Part shown: piece after piece, positions 42,860-52,115 of the stretch
How positions within the stretch are numbered: position 1 is the stretch's first letter
Layout: every line of letters begins with the position of its first letter
From: Phaeobacter sp. G2
GTDB taxonomy: Bacteria > Pseudomonadota > Alphaproteobacteria > Rhodobacterales > Rhodobacteraceae
Assembly: GCA_025163595.1 (NCBI GenBank)
Contig: CP104100.1
Span: 682,001-746,000 of the forward strand
DNA: 64,000 nt
Direction: 5' to 3'
Notes under the pieces: generated by a model
Seen by the model: the letters and a program-made list of their open reading frames with translations, nothing else
Databases searched by the model: none
Told to the model about the DNA's origin: nothing
Position numbers and translations under genes: made by a program

Positions 42860-44449
42860 ATGGAGTGGGACTATATCGTGGTGGGCGCTGGCAGCGCTGG
42901 CTGTGTTGTCGCCAAGCGGCTGAGCGAAGCAGGCCATAAGGTTCTGCTGCTGGAGGCGGGCGGCAAAGACAATTATCACTGGGTCCATATCCCCATGGGC
43001 TATCTCTATTGTATCGACAATCCCCGCACCGACTGGATGTATCGCACCGCTGCCGAGGCAGGGCTGAATGGGCGCAGCCTGCTGTATCCCCGTGGCAAGG
43101 TTCTGGGGGGATGTTCGTCGATCAACGGCATGCTTTATCTGCGCGGGCAGGCGGCGGATTATGACGGCTGGCGCCAGCGTGGGCTGGCGGGCTGGGGCTG
43201 GGACGATGTGCTGCCCTATTTCAAAAAGTCCGAAGACTATGTGGACGGCGCGTCTGAAATGCATGGCGCTGGCGGCGAATGGCGGGTGGAAAACCAGCGG
43301 CTGCACTGGGATGTCCTGGACGACTGGATGCAGGCTGCCGCCAGCTGGGGCCTGCCCAAAGTCACCGATTTTAACACCGGCAACAACGAGGGCGTCGGCT
43401 ATTTTCGGGTCAATCAGCGCGGCGGCTGGCGGATGAACACCGCCAAGGCCTTTTTGCGCACGGTCACTGGCAGCACCCTGAAGGTTGAGACCAAGGCCCA
43501 TACCCGTCGCATCCTGATCGAGGATGGCCGCGCGGTTGGCGTGGAATATGACAAGGGCGGCAGCACTCATCAGGTGCGGGCGCGTGCTGAGGTGGTGTTG
43601 TCTGCCGGGGCGGTGAACTCGCCGCAGATCCTGCAACTGTCCGGGCTGGGGCCGGGGGAGCTGTTGCAGCGCCACGGCATTGCGGTGCAGCGGGATATGC
43701 CAGCGGTGGGCGCCAACCTGCAGGACCATTTGCAACTGCGCTGTGCCTGGCGGCTGGAGCGAGGAAAGACCCTGAACACCCTGGCGAACTCAACACTGGG
43801 CAAGGCCAAGATTGGCTTGGAATATGCGCTGAAGCGCTCGGGGCCGATGTCGATGGCGCCGAGTCAGCTGGGGGCGTTTTCGCGCTCGCGTCCTGATCTG
43901 GCAACTCCGGATCTGGAATATCACGTGCAGCCCCTGACACTGGAGGCCTTTGGCCAGCCGCTGCATGATTTCCCCGGGCTGACCGCCAGTGTCTGCAACC
44001 TGCGGCCTGAAAGCCGGGGCACGGTGCAGATCACGTCGGACGATCCCCATCAGGCGCCTGAGATTGCGCCAAATTACCTGTCCACCGAGGGCGATCGTCA
44101 GGTGGCGGTGGCGGCAATCCGTCAGGCGCGCCAGATTATGGCGCAGCCGGCCATGCAGGGCTATGGCCCGCAGGAGATGAAGCCCGGAGGGGCTTCGGAT
44201 GCGGTGGAGGATCTGGTAAAGGCCGCCGGGGAAATTGGCACCACGATTTTTCACCCCACCTGCACCGTGCATATGGGGGCGGAGGACACGGCGCCGCTGG
44301 ATGCAGAGCTGCGCCTGCGAGGGGTCACAGGGCTGCGGGTGGCGGATGCCAGCGCCATGCCCACCATTCCCAGCGGTAATACCAATGCCCCCAGTATCAT
44401 GATCGGCGAAAAGGCTGCGGATCTGATCCTTGCGGCTGCGCGCGGATAG
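42860..44449 (+). CDS. GMC-family FAD-dependent oxidoreductase (choline/alcohol dehydrogenase-like)
   Basis: A 529-residue flavoenzyme. The FAD-binding motif [19 protein letters not shown] is at residues 5-23, with LLLEAGG following. Signature 1 is [20 protein letters not shown] and signature 2 is [15 protein letters not shown]. The catalytic pair is the His in [10 protein letters not shown] and the Asn in [17 protein letters not shown]. The substrate is probably an alcohol or choline-like compound but cannot be fixed; no bet genes are adjacent. An AGGAGA site precedes the ATG. Confidence 0.92.
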   Translation: MEWDYIVVGAGSAGCVVAKRLSEAGHKVLLLEAGGKDNYHWVHIPMGYLYCIDNPRTDWMYRTAAEAGLNGRSLLYPRGKVLGGCSSINGMLYLRGQAADYDGWRQRGLAGWGWDDVLPYFKKSEDYVDGASEMHGAGGEWRVENQRLHWDVLDDWMQAAASWGLPKVTDFNTGNNEGVGYFRVNQRGGWRMNTAKAFLRTVTGSTLKVETKAHTRRILIEDGRAVGVEYDKGGSTHQVRARAEVVLSAGAVNSPQILQLSGLGPGELLQRHGIAVQRDMPAVGANLQDHLQLRCAWRLERGKTLNTLANSTLGKAKIGLEYALKRSGPMSMAPSQLGAFSRSRPDLATPDLEYHVQPLTLEAFGQPLHDFPGLTASVCNLRPESRGTVQITSDDPHQAPEIAPNYLSTEGDRQVAVAAIRQARQIMAQPAMQGYGPQEMKPGGASDAVEDLVKAAGEIGTTIFHPTCTVHMGAEDTAPLDAELRLRGVTGLRVADASAMPTIPSGNTNAPSIMIGEKAADLILAAARG

Positions 44450-44498
44450 CGCTGCTGATCCTTTGAGCAGAGAGGCGATGCAGTGGTGCCGGGATGTC

Positions 44499-44521
44499 GC
44501 AACCGCAGAAATTGCGGTTGC
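44499..44521. other. Perfect hairpin downstream of the GMC gene
   Basis: GCAACCGCA pairs with TGCGGTTGC around GAAAT: nine perfect pairs, no T-tract on either strand. It lies in the 258-base gap before ppk2, where nothing else is evident. Confidence 0.5.
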
Positions 44522-44707
44522 ACCCCAGGGGGAAACGCGGTTCCATTGACCCATGGCAGAGTGCCGTGACGGGTCCCGATTTGACTGACCAGACGCGGCT
44601 TTGCTCAACAGTCGCGATCCCGCAGTTTTTTTGCGCGTGACATCAAAGGATCACACTGGCTTGGTAGTGGGATCGACAAAAGACAACACAATATAAGGAA
44701 TACGCCT

Positions 44708-45625
44708 GTGACCAGCGATATCGACTCCGACTCCTATGATTGGCTTGAGGCTGAGCTGCAGGACACCTTGGACGAGGATATCGAAATTGAATTTGCCGAA
44801 CCGATGTTGTCCATGGAGCTGCGCAAGATCTACCGCGAACAGCACCCAGAGATGTTGGATCGCAAAGTCTATTTCCGCAACCTGCTGCGGCTTCAGGCCG
44901 AGCTGATCAAGTTGCAGGATTGGGTGGTAGAGACTGGTGCCAAGGTGCTGGTGATCATGGAAGGGCGCGACAGTGCCGGCAAGGGCGGGGTGATCAAGCG
45001 GATCACCCAGCGGCTCAACCCGCGGGTGGCGCGGGTGGTGGCGCTGCCGGCTCCCAGCCGACGGGAGCAAAGCCAGTGGTATTTCCAGCGCTATGTGCCA
45101 CATCTGCCTGCGGGCGGTGAGATCGTGTTGTTTGACCGCTCCTGGTACAACCGCGCCGGGGTGGAACGGGTGATGGGCTTTGCCGACGACGACCAGGTGG
45201 AAACCTTCTTTCGAGATGTGCCGGAATTTGAACGTATGCTGGTGCGTTCAAACACCATCGTGTTGAAATACTGGTTCTCGATCACCGATGAAGAGCAGCA
45301 GCTGCGGTTCATGATGCGCATTCACGACCCGATGAAACAGTGGAAACTGTCTCCGATGGATCTGGAAAGCCGCATCCGCTGGGAACAGTATACCACCTCC
45401 AAAGAAGAGATGTTTGAGCGCACCAACATCCCCGAGGCGCCATGGTATATCGTTGAAGGCAACGACAAAAAGCGCGAACGCCTGAACTGCATCGAGCATC
45501 TTTTGAGCAAGATCCCCTATAAAGAGGTGAGCAGCGAAAAAGTGTCTTTGCCGGATCGGGAGTATAATCCTGACTATGAACGCCGGGTGCTGCCGGATGA
45601 GCTGTATGTGCCAAAAATCTACTAA
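44708..45625 (+). CDS. ppk2: Polyphosphate kinase 2
   Basis: A 305-residue class I PPK2, which transfers phosphate between polyphosphate and nucleoside diphosphates (GDP or ADP). The Walker A motif GRDSAGKGG is at about residues 86-94, the lid follows (LPAPSRREQSQWYFQRYVPH), and Walker B is VLFDRSWYNRAGVE. The C-terminal EAPWYIVEGNDKKRERLNCI is typical. The start is GTG with AAGGAA 10 bases ahead; ATG alternatives would truncate the family N-terminus. It is a single gene convergent with the MarR gene. Confidence 0.95.
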   Translation: MTSDIDSDSYDWLEAELQDTLDEDIEIEFAEPMLSMELRKIYREQHPEMLDRKVYFRNLLRLQAELIKLQDWVVETGAKVLVIMEGRDSAGKGGVIKRITQRLNPRVARVVALPAPSRREQSQWYFQRYVPHLPAGGEIVLFDRSWYNRAGVERVMGFADDDQVETFFRDVPEFERMLVRSNTIVLKYWFSITDEEQQLRFMMRIHDPMKQWKLSPMDLESRIRWEQYTTSKEEMFERTNIPEAPWYIVEGNDKKRERLNCIEHLLSKIPYKEVSSEKVSLPDREYNPDYERRVLPDELYVPKIY

Positions 45626-45672
45626 GGTCTAAGGTCATAAAGGCAAAGGGGGGGCTCCCGCCAGCTTAGCGA

Positions 45673-45729
45673 CCTTCTGACGAAGGCCCCACACTGTTGG
45701 GCCTGGCGCTGTGCCTGAGGGCACAGCGC
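45673..45729. other. Three hairpins between convergent ppk2 and MarR genes
   Basis: CCTTC-TGAC-GAAGG (about 45673-45686), GGCCC...GGGCC (about 45685-45703) and a perfect 10-base stem GCGCTGTGCC-TGAG-GGCACAGCGC (45706-45729). There are no T-tracts. Together they probably block read-through between the two convergent genes. Confidence 0.5.
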
Positions 45730-45737
45730 AGGGGCGC

Positions 45738-46250
45738 CTAGGGTGAGGTTTCGATATTGGCCAGAAACCGTTGCATGTAGGTGATAAACTGGGCGGTCTC
45801 CTCGGGGGTGAATCCTTTTAACAAATCCTGCTGACGTTCGAGCGCGCGGGGCAGGATTTTGCCGTGAAGATCCTGGCCTTTTGGGGTGAGGCTCCAGGAC
45901 TTGCGCCGCTCATCTCCGCCCTGGGCCTCAGACTGTGCCAGCCCGGTGCTTTCGAGCCGCTGCAAAGACCGGCTGACGGCGGCCTTGTCGATGCCTGTAA
46001 GGCGGGCCGCCTGGGCGACAGAGCAGCCAGGGCTGCGGGTCAGCATCACCAGCATACGCCAGTCCATCACGCCGATGCCAAATTCGGCCTGATAGGCGCG
46101 GGTGGCTTCCCGGGTCAGCCGGTTGCCGGCAAAGGTCACCAGCACAACAGGGCTGTTGCGCAGACTCAGCGTTGGCGCGGCTGGATCTTCCGCGCTGCCG
46201 GTGGCGGTGACCAGGAACATATCGTCAGGCAGGGATTGTCTCTCACTCAT
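45738..46250 (-). CDS. MarR-family transcriptional regulator
   Basis: A 170-residue winged-helix regulator. The DNA-binding part is MLTRSPGCSVAQAARLTGID with AAVSRSLQRLESTGL as recognition helix and a wing ending DERRKSWSLTPKG. It is divergent from the P450 gene across an 80-base gap that holds an inverted repeat. It therefore probably represses the P450 and itself, with a ligand related to the P450 substrate (inference). Confidence 0.92.
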   Translation of the reverse strand: MSERQSLPDDMFLVTATGSAEDPAAPTLSLRNSPVVLVTFAGNRLTREATRAYQAEFGIGVMDWRMLVMLTRSPGCSVAQAARLTGIDKAAVSRSLQRLESTGLAQSEAQGGDERRKSWSLTPKGQDLHGKILPRALERQQDLLKGFTPEETAQFITYMQRFLANIETSP

Positions 46251-46272
46251 GGCCCCATCTTAGAGCTCGCGT

Positions 46273-46286
46273 GTTGACATGACAAC
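46273..46286. promoter_or_regulatory. Possible MarR operator
   Basis: GTTGACATGACAAC in the MarR/P450 divergent gap is a nearly perfect palindrome (one mismatched pair) centred on CATG. Its TTGACA half is also a plausible -35 element for the P450 gene. The size and sequence are like MarR-type operators. Confidence 0.35.
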
Positions 46287-46330
46287 TCATTCACCTTTCA
46301 GTGAAGACATGCACAACAAGGGGGGCGGTG

Positions 46331-47503
46331 ATGGAGCGGGCTGAACGGTATGATATTGACCTTGATCGGTTTTGGCAGGACCCCTATCCCGACCTTGCCC
46401 AGATGCGAAAGCGGGCTGCGGTGGTCTATGTGCCGCAGCTGCAGGCCTATTTGATCACACGCCGCGACGACATTTTTCACCAAGAAAAGAAAGTGGCGGT
46501 TTTCTCCTCTGAGCAGCCGGATGGGTTGATGGTCCAGTTGATGGGTGAAAACATGATGCGCAAAGATGGCGACGCGCATATGCAAGAGCGCCGGGCGATT
46601 TTCCCCACGGTCTCTCCCAAAACGGTGCGTGATCACTGGTTGGCGCAGTTTCAGACCCTGACCCAGGATGTGCTTGCGGAGCTGGTGCCCCGGGGCGGCT
46701 GTGACCTGGTGCGTGACTACGCGATGGTTGTCTCGGGTGAGGCGTTGAAGCGGATCACCGGGCTGACCAATTTGACAGCTTTTGAGATGGATCAGGTCAG
46801 TCAGCATATGATTGATGGCTGTGCCAATTATGCAGGCGATGCCGATATTGAACGCCGCTGCCACGCAGCAACCGACAGGATTGATACCTGCATCAGCGCC
46901 AGGCTGGCGCAACCGTTGGATCCCGAAGATCGCTCTCTTTTGGCGGTGCAGCAACGGGCAGGGCTCAAGGATGCGGCGATACGGGCCAATATCAAGCTGG
47001 CCATCTCTGGCGGCCAGAATGAACCACGCGATGCCATTGCCGGCACGGTCTGGGCCCTGTTGCGCCACCGCGACCAGCTGCAACAGGTTCTGTCGGGGCA
47101 GATTTCCTGGATGCAGGCCTTTGAGGAATACGCGCGATGGATTTCTCCCATTGGGATGTCGCCGCGCCGGGTGGCACAAGAATACCAGCTGCAGGGGGCG
47201 ACCCTGCTGCCAGAGGATCGGGTGTTTTTGATGTATGGCTCGGGCAATCGGGATGAACGCATCTTTGAACGGCCCGATGTCTTTGATGTGCACCGCGATT
47301 GCGCTGCCGCGATTTCTTTTGGGGCCGGGCCGCATTTTTGCGCCGGGGCCTGGCTGTCCAAGGCGCTCATCAGCCAAGTGGCGCTGCCGATGCTGTTCGA
47401 GGCGGCGCAGGATCTGCGCCTTTCAGGAGATACCCAGTTCGGCGGCTGGGCCTTTCGAGGACCAATCTCAGTTCCGGTTACCTGGTCCGTCCCGCCAAAC
47501 TGA
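46331..47503 (+). CDS. Cytochrome P450
   Basis: A 390-residue soluble bacterial P450. The haem-binding loop is FGAGPHFCAGAWL with ligand Cys337; the ExxR motif is in FEEYARWISP. The I-helix reads AISGGQNEPRDAIAG: the usual acid-alcohol pair is replaced, with Glu231 followed by Pro instead of Thr, so oxygen activation may be atypical. ATG 46331 with an AAGGGGGG site is preferred over GTG 46301. Redox partners are not adjacent. The divergent MarR gene likely controls it. Confidence 0.92.
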   Translation: MERAERYDIDLDRFWQDPYPDLAQMRKRAAVVYVPQLQAYLITRRDDIFHQEKKVAVFSSEQPDGLMVQLMGENMMRKDGDAHMQERRAIFPTVSPKTVRDHWLAQFQTLTQDVLAELVPRGGCDLVRDYAMVVSGEALKRITGLTNLTAFEMDQVSQHMIDGCANYAGDADIERRCHAATDRIDTCISARLAQPLDPEDRSLLAVQQRAGLKDAAIRANIKLAISGGQNEPRDAIAGTVWALLRHRDQLQQVLSGQISWMQAFEEYARWISPIGMSPRRVAQEYQLQGATLLPEDRVFLMYGSGNRDERIFERPDVFDVHRDCAAAISFGAGPHFCAGAWLSKALISQVALPMLFEAAQDLRLSGDTQFGGWAFRGPISVPVTWSVPPN

Positions 47504-47610
47504 GCGCCCAGCTGGTGAGCGGATCCGGGCAAGGGGGTGAGGTAAGCAATTTGAAACCCGGCAGTCGCGGGGAGCAATACGGGCAAGGCCTGGGGAAAGA
47601 AGGAAAAGGT

Positions 47611-47750
47611 CCCGAGGTGACATATGCCTTGAGCGCAGGGGGGCAAGGCGCGCCTAATAACTAGGGGGTGCGCTATGTCACCTCGGGTAGAGCCGGGTGT
47701 TCCAAATCCGGCTGCAAGCACATGGGCGGGGAAACCCAGAGGTGTCGCCC
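47611..47750. ncRNA. Multi-hairpin element, candidate structured RNA
   Basis: A perfect 14-base inverted repeat CCCGAGGTGACATA (47611-47624) / TATGTCACCTCGGG (47674-47687) encloses two smaller stems. These are GCCTTG/CAAGGC (47626-47649) and GCGC/GCGC or CCTA/TAGG (47650-47673), together making a three-way junction. Two more stems follow: AGCCGG/CCGGCT (47691-47713) and GGGCG/CGCCC (47724-47750). I could not match it to a known RNA family. The strand is undetermined because the stems are nearly symmetric. Confidence 0.4.
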
Positions 47751-47951
47751 AATGCATCCAGTATAGAACCTGTGTGAAAAAAATACACGCTTAAGTTTAG
47801 TTGTGGGGGGTTTTTTGCCTACAGGCTGAAAAGACAGGCCGTCACGCCTTTGCTCAGCAAGCAAAGCGGGTGCGTCCATGGTGCTAAGCGGCCTGCGCGG
47901 AAGGGCGGTAGACGGGATAGCTGGCGGTCTGGATAAGGGGGGCTAGAAATG

Positions 47952-47979
47952 ACAAACCCCCGAGCCATGGCGCGGGGGT
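47952..47979 (-). terminator. Terminator of rpsU
   Basis: On the minus strand ACCCCCG-C-GCCATGGC-T-CGGGGGT forms a stem with an inner GCC/GGC extension, followed by TTTG. The T-tract is short. Confidence 0.6.
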
Positions 47980-48034
47980 CATCAACTTTGTGTCCAGAAA
48001 AGAACTGGAAGCCAAAAAGGCCGATAGAAGGAGC

Positions 48035-48241
48035 TTAGAGCATACCTTCGCGCTGTGCTTTCTTACGCGCCAGTTTACGGGCACGGCGGATCGCTTCAGC
48101 TTTCTCGCGCGCTTTTTTCTCGGACGGCTTTTCGAAATGTTGCTTGAGCTTCATTTCGCGGAAGACGCCTTCACGCTGCAGCTTTTTCTTCAGAGCGCGG
48201 AGCGCCTGATCGACATTGTTGTCACGAACACTAACCTGCAT
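48035..48241 (-). CDS. rpsU: 30S ribosomal protein S21
   Basis: A 68-residue, very basic S21 of the 30S platform, involved in initiation. It begins [20 protein letters not shown] and continues [20 protein letters not shown]. An AAGGTGG site precedes the ATG. It is a single gene, divergent from the COQ9 gene by 151 bases. Confidence 0.97.
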   Translation of the reverse strand: MQVSVRDNNVDQALRALKKKLQREGVFREMKLKQHFEKPSEKKAREKAEAIRRARKLARKKAQREGML

Positions 48242-48392
48242 GTGGTTTTCACCACCTTTCTAGATAGAGTTGCAAGGATTTGCAGGAAGTGGCCATATAG
48301 CAAAGCTCCTGTATGTTGTCTAGTACTGTGATATCAGGGCGCGACTCCCCGGATACCGGGGGCTTCATCACTTTCATTTCGGGAGATCCCCC

Positions 48393-49091
48393 ATGAGCAG
48401 CCAGGAAAATCAGACAGACCAGCCGAGCGATCTGATGAGCCAATTGCTGGATGCAGCGCTGCTGCATGTGGTGTTTGATGGCTGGTCCGAGGCAACATTT
48501 GAGGCGGCGATTGCCGACACCGGCACCAACCCGGTGTTGGCGCGGGCGCTATGCCCCCGTGGTGCGGTGGATCTGGCCCTGGCCTATCACCGGCGCGGCG
48601 ATCAGATGATGCTGGCACGTCTGGCGCAGAGCGACCTGTCGGCGCTGCGGTTCCGTGACCGAATCGCTGCCATGGTGCGCTATCGGTTGGAAGTGGCCGA
48701 CGACAAAGAAGCGGTGCGCCGGGGGGTGACGCTGTTTGCTTTGCCGCAACATGCCGCAGCGGGAGCCAAGGCTGTTTGGGGCACTTGTGATGCGATCTGG
48801 ACAGCGCTGGGCGACGCCTCGGATGATCTGAATTGGTACAGCAAGCGCACCATCCTGTCGGGGGTCTACTCCTCGACGCTGCTGTACTGGCTGGGGGACG
48901 ACAGCCCTGACCATCAGGCGACCTGGGAGTTTCTGGACCGGCGCATCGACAACGTGATGCAGTTTGAAAAGGTAAAGGCAGGCCTGCGCAAAAATCCTTT
49001 GCTCAAGCCGCTGCTGGCGGGGCCTGAATGGCTGTCCTCCCAGATCAAACCGCCTGCGGTGCAGGATGATCTGCCAGGACGCCAGGACTAG
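48393..49091 (+). CDS. COQ9-family ubiquinone biosynthesis protein
   Basis: A 232-residue protein of the COQ9 family, which binds lipids and supports ubiquinone hydroxylation with COQ7 in eukaryotes. An N-terminal TetR-like helical part (LLDAALLHVVFDGWSEATFE) precedes the COQ9 core with TALGDASDDLNWYSKRTILS and STLLYWLGDDSPDHQATWEF. GGGAGA lies 6 bases before the ATG. The next gene encodes a quinone oxidoreductase, but no functional link is shown. Confidence 0.9.
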   Translation: MSSQENQTDQPSDLMSQLLDAALLHVVFDGWSEATFEAAIADTGTNPVLARALCPRGAVDLALAYHRRGDQMMLARLAQSDLSALRFRDRIAAMVRYRLEVADDKEAVRRGVTLFALPQHAAAGAKAVWGTCDAIWTALGDASDDLNWYSKRTILSGVYSSTLLYWLGDDSPDHQATWEFLDRRIDNVMQFEKVKAGLRKNPLLKPLLAGPEWLSSQIKPPAVQDDLPGRQD

Positions 49092-49249
49092 GGCCTGGGG
49101 GCGGGGTAGGTTTAGGCCTGAATTCAGCGCCATCGGTTTGTGACGCAGGATCCGGCTGGGCTTTGCCCGGCAAAACGATCAGGGTAGCGTGCAAATCAAG
49201 AGAGCGGCCGGAGCTGACCGCCGGACCACAGCAATAAGGATATCCAGAT

Positions 49250-50245
49250 ATGAGCGACACAATGCGTGCCATTGAAATCTCCACCCCCGGCGGGCCAGAG
49301 GTGTTGGCCCTTTGCCAACGACCAATGCCGCAGCCAGCGCATGGTCAGGTGGTGCTGAAAGTGGCCTACGCAGGGGTCAACCGCCCGGATGCGCTGCAAC
49401 GGGCCGGGGCCTATAATCCGCCTCCCGGTGCCAGCGATCTGCCAGGGCTGGAGGCTTCAGGCGAAGTTGTCGCCCTGGGTGCTGGTGTCACCGGATTGGA
49501 AATTGGCGACCGGGTCTGTGCCCTGCTGCCCGGCGGCGGTTATGCCGAATATGTGGCAACCCCGGCAGCCCATTGTCTGCCTGTTCCGGGTGGTATGAGC
49601 CTGAAACAGGCGGCTTGCCTGCCAGAGACCTGTTTCACCGTCTGGTCCAATGTCTTCACCCGTGGCGGACTAAAAGCGGGCGAGCGGTTTTTGGTGCATG
49701 GTGGGTCGTCCGGCATTGGCACCACGGCGATCCAGCTGGCCACTGCGCTGGGCGCGCGGGTTTTCACCACCGCCGGGTCGGATGAAAAATGCCAGGCCTG
49801 TCTGGATCTCGGCGCCGAGCGGGCGATCAACTACAAAACCGAGGATTTTGTCGAGGTGCTGCGCGCGACGGGCGGTGCCGATCTGATCCTCGACATGGTG
49901 GGCGGCGACTACATTCCCCGCAATATCAAGACCCTCGCCGATGATGGCCGCATGGTGCATATCGCCTTTCTGTCCGGCCCCAAAGCCGAGCTGAACTTTG
50001 CCCAGATCATGGCCCGGCGCCTGACGGTAACAGGATCCACCCTGCGGCCACAAAGCGATCTGGCCAAGGCGCGCATTGCCCAGGATCTGTTCGAGGTGGT
50101 CTGGCCCTTGATCGAGGCGGGCAAACTGGCGCCGGTAATGGACAGCGACTTTCCCCTGGAGGAGGCCTCTGCCGCCCATGCCCGGATGGAAAGCTCAGGC
50201 CATATCGGCAAGATCGTTCTGCAGGTCGCTGGCGATCTCACCTGA
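49250..50245 (+). CDS. NAD(P)H-quinone oxidoreductase (PIG3 family, zinc-free MDR)
   Basis: A 331-residue medium-chain reductase. The N-terminal GroES-like domain includes VAYAGVNRPDALQRAGAYNP. The cofactor motif is VHGGSSGIGTTAIQLATALG, with CLPETCFTVWSNVF before it. No zinc-binding cysteine set is present, consistent with the quinone reductase subfamily reducing quinones with NADPH. An AAGGAT site precedes the ATG. Confidence 0.93.
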   Translation: MSDTMRAIEISTPGGPEVLALCQRPMPQPAHGQVVLKVAYAGVNRPDALQRAGAYNPPPGASDLPGLEASGEVVALGAGVTGLEIGDRVCALLPGGGYAEYVATPAAHCLPVPGGMSLKQAACLPETCFTVWSNVFTRGGLKAGERFLVHGGSSGIGTTAIQLATALGARVFTTAGSDEKCQACLDLGAERAINYKTEDFVEVLRATGGADLILDMVGGDYIPRNIKTLADDGRMVHIAFLSGPKAELNFAQIMARRLTVTGSTLRPQSDLAKARIAQDLFEVVWPLIEAGKLAPVMDSDFPLEEASAAHARMESSGHIGKIVLQVAGDLT

Positions 50246-50282
50246 GCCAAACGCACCGTTAAGACGAGACCGTAAAGATGGC

Positions 50283-50315
50283 AAAGGCGCGCTCAACACC
50301 CTTGAGCGCGCCTTT
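50283..50315. terminator. Bidirectional terminator
   Basis: A perfect 14-base stem AAAGGCGCGCTCAA/TTGAGCGCGCCTTT with loop CACCC between the quinone oxidoreductase and the convergent RNase T2 gene. Confidence 0.85.
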
Positions 50316-50374
50316 AGCGTTTGTATCTGACCCCGTGCTGATTGATCCTGTGATTCTATGCCCCCGTTTTGGCC

Positions 50375-51022
50375 TCAGCGCACAGGGGTAAAGACCGCGT
50401 CCTTCAGCGAGCAATCCTTGATCACGTCACGCCCGCAGGGCACCGGCTGCAGGTCGCGGGACAGGCACAGGCGGACCTCCTGGATGTGGTGATCACGGCA
50501 GGTCACGGTGACGCTGTCGGCATCAAACTGCGGGTTGGCTTGCAAAAACGCCTGTTCCACCAATGTGGCAGGCAGGGTCACGGGGCGCTCGAGCTTGCGA
50601 AAGATCGCGGGCCGGTTGACGCTGTCATAGGCGGCGCGTGACAGGTCCAGATAGGCCCGCGCGCTGAGGCCAGAACAGGTGCCGTGTTTTTTCCACTGGT
50701 GCCAGGCCAGACCGGGAGTTCCCATGATATCAGCCATTTGTGCAGTATCACTGCGCCGTGGTGGGGCCTCGGCAGTGTTGCAATAGGAGGGCCAGCCGCG
50801 ATGGAACTGCGGCCAAAGCCCGTGCAGGGTCCAGCCATGATCATGGCGCGGATCACATTGATCGGAGTTTTTGGCATCGCCTTCGATCTCGCACCAGTTG
50901 GGCGACCAGCTGAGCGCCATTACGTAATAGTCAAACTCACCCGCCTTGTCGCCCTCTGCCCAGGCGGCGGGGGCAAATACCCCGGTGAGAGCCAAAATAG
51001 CTGCGAACAAGAACCTGTGCAT
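50375..51022 (-). CDS. Ribonuclease T2-family protein (secreted), catalytic Glu replaced by Gln
   Basis: A 215-residue protein with a signal peptide (MHRFLFAAILALTGVFAPAAWA, cleavage near residue 22), so it acts in the periplasm or outside. The CAS1 motif WTLHGLWP contains His67. The CAS2 motif reads HQWKKHGTC, with His113 and the usual Lys, but position 109 is Gln where the family normally has the catalytic Glu. Many cysteines suggest disulfides. RNase activity may be lowered or altered. It is a single gene divergent from the DUF1013 gene. Confidence 0.88.
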   Translation of the reverse strand: MHRFLFAAILALTGVFAPAAWAEGDKAGEFDYYVMALSWSPNWCEIEGDAKNSDQCDPRHDHGWTLHGLWPQFHRGWPSYCNTAEAPPRRSDTAQMADIMGTPGLAWHQWKKHGTCSGLSARAYLDLSRAAYDSVNRPAIFRKLERPVTLPATLVEQAFLQANPQFDADSVTVTCRDHHIQEVRLCLSRDLQPVPCGRDVIKDCSLKDAVFTPVR

Positions 51023-51167
51023 CGCCTCTTTCCTTATGAAAACAGCGCGACTATATAGGATTGAAGTTCCCCGACAATGGAAACCGACCCCAAATCACCG
51101 GGGCAGCCTAATTCAGGCGGCGGGAAAGTTGTATGTTGGGACAGGGTGCAGTTTAGGAGATGAGCAC

Positions 51168-51932
51168 ATGGCAAAACCATTGATGGCCAAGGCAACCGCT
51201 GTGTGGCTGGTGGACAATACAACGATCAGCTTCAAACAGATCGCGGATTTTGTTGGCATGCACGAATTGGAAATTCAGGGCATTGCGGATGGCGATGTGG
51301 CCACTGGGGTCAAAGGGTTTGATCCGGTGACCAACAATCAGCTGACCCAGGACGAGATCGATAAGGCCGAGGCCAGCCCGCTGTACAAGCTGAAGCTTAA
51401 ATTCAACGCCGCAGCGGCTGGCGAAGAAAAACGCCGTGGCCCGCGCTACACGCCCCTGTCCAAACGCCAGGACCGGCCCAACTCGATCCTTTGGCTGGTA
51501 AAGTTCCACCCGGAACTGTCGGATGCGCAGATTGCCAAACTGGTGGGCACCACCAAGCCGACGATCCAGTCGATCCGCGAGCGCACCCACTGGAACATCT
51601 CCAACATGCAGCCGATTGACCCGGTTGCTCTGGGTCTGTGCAAACAGTCCGAACTGGACTCGATTGTACAAAAGGCCGCCGCCAAGAAGGCCGCCGAAGG
51701 TGGCGTGATGAACGATGATGAGCGCCGTAAGCTGGTCTCCACCGAGCAGTCTTTGGGGGCGGAGGCCGAACCCAAGATCCCTGCCGGGATTGAAGGTCTC
51801 GAAACCTTTACTCTGGGTGGCGGCAATGAGCGCCCCTCGGCTGATCCTATGGTCGATGCGGATAGCTTCTTTAACCTTCCCGATGCGGATGACGAAGACG
51901 ACGAAGACAATTCGGATGACCCACGCGGTTAA
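51168..51932 (+). CDS. DUF1013-family protein (TrcR-like cell-cycle transcription regulator)
   Basis: A 254-residue protein highly characteristic of alphaproteobacteria. In Caulobacter the DUF1013 protein TrcR associates with RNA polymerase and affects cell-cycle transcription. The sequence starts MAKPLMAKATAVWLVDNTTI (AGGAG upstream). It has two helix-turn-helix-like regions (FKQIADFVGMHELEIQGIAD; SDAQIAKLVGTTKPTIQSIR) and an acidic C-terminal tail (DADDEDDEDNSDD). A longer frame running back through the RNase T2 promoter is not real. Confidence 0.9.
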   Translation: MAKPLMAKATAVWLVDNTTISFKQIADFVGMHELEIQGIADGDVATGVKGFDPVTNNQLTQDEIDKAEASPLYKLKLKFNAAAAGEEKRRGPRYTPLSKRQDRPNSILWLVKFHPELSDAQIAKLVGTTKPTIQSIRERTHWNISNMQPIDPVALGLCKQSELDSIVQKAAAKKAAEGGVMNDDERRKLVSTEQSLGAEAEPKIPAGIEGLETFTLGGGNERPSADPMVDADSFFNLPDADDEDDEDNSDDPRG

Positions 51933-51960
51933 TCGTATCTGCTCTGATGCGCAGAGGTTC

Positions 51961-51992
51961 AAAGGCCATGCCCCCTGGGTGTGGCCTTTTTT
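51961..51992 (+). terminator. Intrinsic terminator after the DUF1013 gene
   Basis: Stem AAAGGCCA/TGGCCTTT with a 13-base loop and a TTTTTT tract. Confidence 0.82.
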
Positions 51993-52115
51993 GCTGCCCG
52001 GTTTGCGTGGCTGACGCCGGTGGGGAAAGGTCATTGTGACCGAAACAATAATCTCTTTGTTTTTGCGCCTGACCGCCCCTAGTTTCGCACTGGATCAGCT
52101 ACAGGAGAGCGCAAA

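Larger units (their letters stand above)
47504..48034. other. Intergenic region P450/rpsU
   Basis: A 531-base gap with no convincing protein gene. It contains a structured element at 47611-47750 and the rpsU terminator at 47952-47979. A run GGGGGGTTTTTT near 47806-47817 has no stem before it. Confidence 0.5.

Noticed and set aside
47673..47879. 68-codon minus-strand frame in the P450/rpsU gap
   Set aside because: It overlaps the structured element, has no ribosome-binding site and no recognisable family.
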